Notes under the pieces: generated by a model | The model's input: the letters and a program-made list of their open reading frames with translations, nothing else | Databases searched by the model: none | Told to the model about the DNA's origin: nothing | IMG/VR virus record: IMGVR_UViG_3300031974_000311 | Span: 1-33,575 of that record | Source of the DNA: a virus | Length of the DNA: 33,575 nt | Direction: 5' to 3' (one strand) | Translations under genes and position numbers: made by a program | Shown here: positions 33,061-33,575 of the stretch, one piece after another | How the letters are laid out: every line of letters begins with the position of its first letter | How positions within the stretch are numbered: position 1 is the first letter of the stretch

Positions 33061-33575
33061 TTATTCAAGTAAATTAGCCCCATCGACCATTGTGTCCGTA
33101 TTCCATTTAGCATACTTCAAAGTGGTTGCAATGTTTTTATGCCCCATGTAGCGCATGATATTTGCTGTGTCCCACTTCTTAGATGTAAGCCTAGTGGCGG
33201 TGGTATGCCTCCATGAATGCCAGCACTTATCCATAAGACCAAGGTTCTCTCTCACCTTGTCCCAGATGAAGCGGTGTTTACTAACGTGTTCGTTGAATGT
33301 CTTACGTTTACGCAGTATCTCTTCCACCCGCTTTGTTACAGGCATTAACAACGGCTCACCGTTCTTCCTGTCGGGAATGTATGCACCATAGACAGGTGTA
33401 CCATCTTCCCTAGTCTGCTCTAGTTTGACCAAGTTGCTACCATCTATCTTTAACACTTCCCCTGCTCGCATACCTGTATCAACAGCTACGATAGCATAGT
33501 CATGTAAGTAGTCAGCGTTTAGTCTTTTAAGTTCTTTTAGTATCGCCTCCTCTTCTTCCTTGGTAAAGAACTCTA
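33061..33575 (-). CDS. int: Tyrosine integrase, C-terminal catalytic part (partial)
   Basis: The frame is open from the right edge (first whole codon at 33573) to TAA at 33061, about 170 residues; the N-terminus lies outside. Tyrosine-recombinase motifs are all visible: the first catalytic Arg in DTGMRAGEV, HSWRHTTATRL (His-x-x-Arg), MGHKNIATTLKYAKW with the second His and the nucleophilic Tyr. The enzyme should integrate the phage at a chromosomal site, probably a tRNA-Ser gene judging from the adjacent half tRNA. It is co-oriented with, and upstream of, the RNA polymerase gene, as in known integrase-carrying T7-like marine phages. Confidence 0.94.
   Translation of the reverse strand, partial: EFFTKEEEEAILKELKRLNADYLHDYAIVAVDTGMRAGEVLKIDGSNLVKLEQTREDGTPVYGAYIPDRKNGEPLLMPVTKRVEEILRKRKTFNEHVSKHRFIWDKVRENLGLMDKCWHSWRHTTATRLTSKKWDTANIMRYMGHKNIATTLKYAKWNTDTMVDGANLLE

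Overview
The window is most of a temperate, T7-like podovirus (Autographiviridae type). All genes found lie on the minus strand, so the genome reads from high to low coordinates. The order follows T7: integrase, RNA polymerase (gene 1), ssDNA-binding protein (2.5), endonuclease I (3), primase-helicase (4), DNA polymerase (5), exonuclease (6), connector (8), scaffold (9), capsid (10), tail tubular proteins (11, 12), internal virion proteins (13-16) and tail fibre (17). The integrase next to the RNA polymerase, a B12-dependent ribonucleotide reductase, a MazG-like protein and a fairly AT-rich composition resemble marine alphaproteobacterial podoviruses such as integrase-carrying pelagiphages. 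The host assignment is inference. No terminase, DNA maturase or ligase is seen; they would lie outside the window.

Right end (about 32797-33575): the C-terminal part of a tyrosine integrase is followed by a 264-bp non-coding region that looks like attP. It holds the 5' half of a tRNA-Ser(GCU) gene and several short repeats. Next comes a single-subunit RNA polymerase split into two translationally coupled ORFs near the border of the N-terminal domain and the polymerase core (32796-30362).

Replication and nucleotide block (30300-22227): ssDNA-binding protein, endonuclease I, zinc-ribbon protein, primase-helicase, family A DNA polymerase without an obvious thioredoxin-binding insert, a PD-(D/E)xK nuclease, a small membrane protein, FEN-like exonuclease, a DUF3310/gp1.7-like protein, MazG-like pyrophosphohydrolase and monomeric class II ribonucleotide reductase. 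Many reading frames touch or overlap, so the block looks like one operon.

Virion block (22112 to the left edge): a 59-residue hypothetical protein, a gp7.3-like protein, connector, GH24-like lysozyme, scaffold, capsid, gp11 to gp16 equivalents, tail fibre and a very large subtilisin-like protease with cadherin-like repeats that runs off the left edge. The gp16-like protein carries an apparent ADP-ribosyltransferase-like domain.

Regulation: an exact 18-bp sequence, TCTAAGGTGCCCCATAGG, precedes both the replication block and the virion block and resembles the SP6 RNA polymerase promoter, so it is the best candidate for the phage RNA polymerase promoter. Two intrinsic terminators with UUCG loops lie before and after the capsid gene. 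No stretch longer than 300 bases lacks a gene. No CRISPR array, insertion sequence or complete tRNA was seen.
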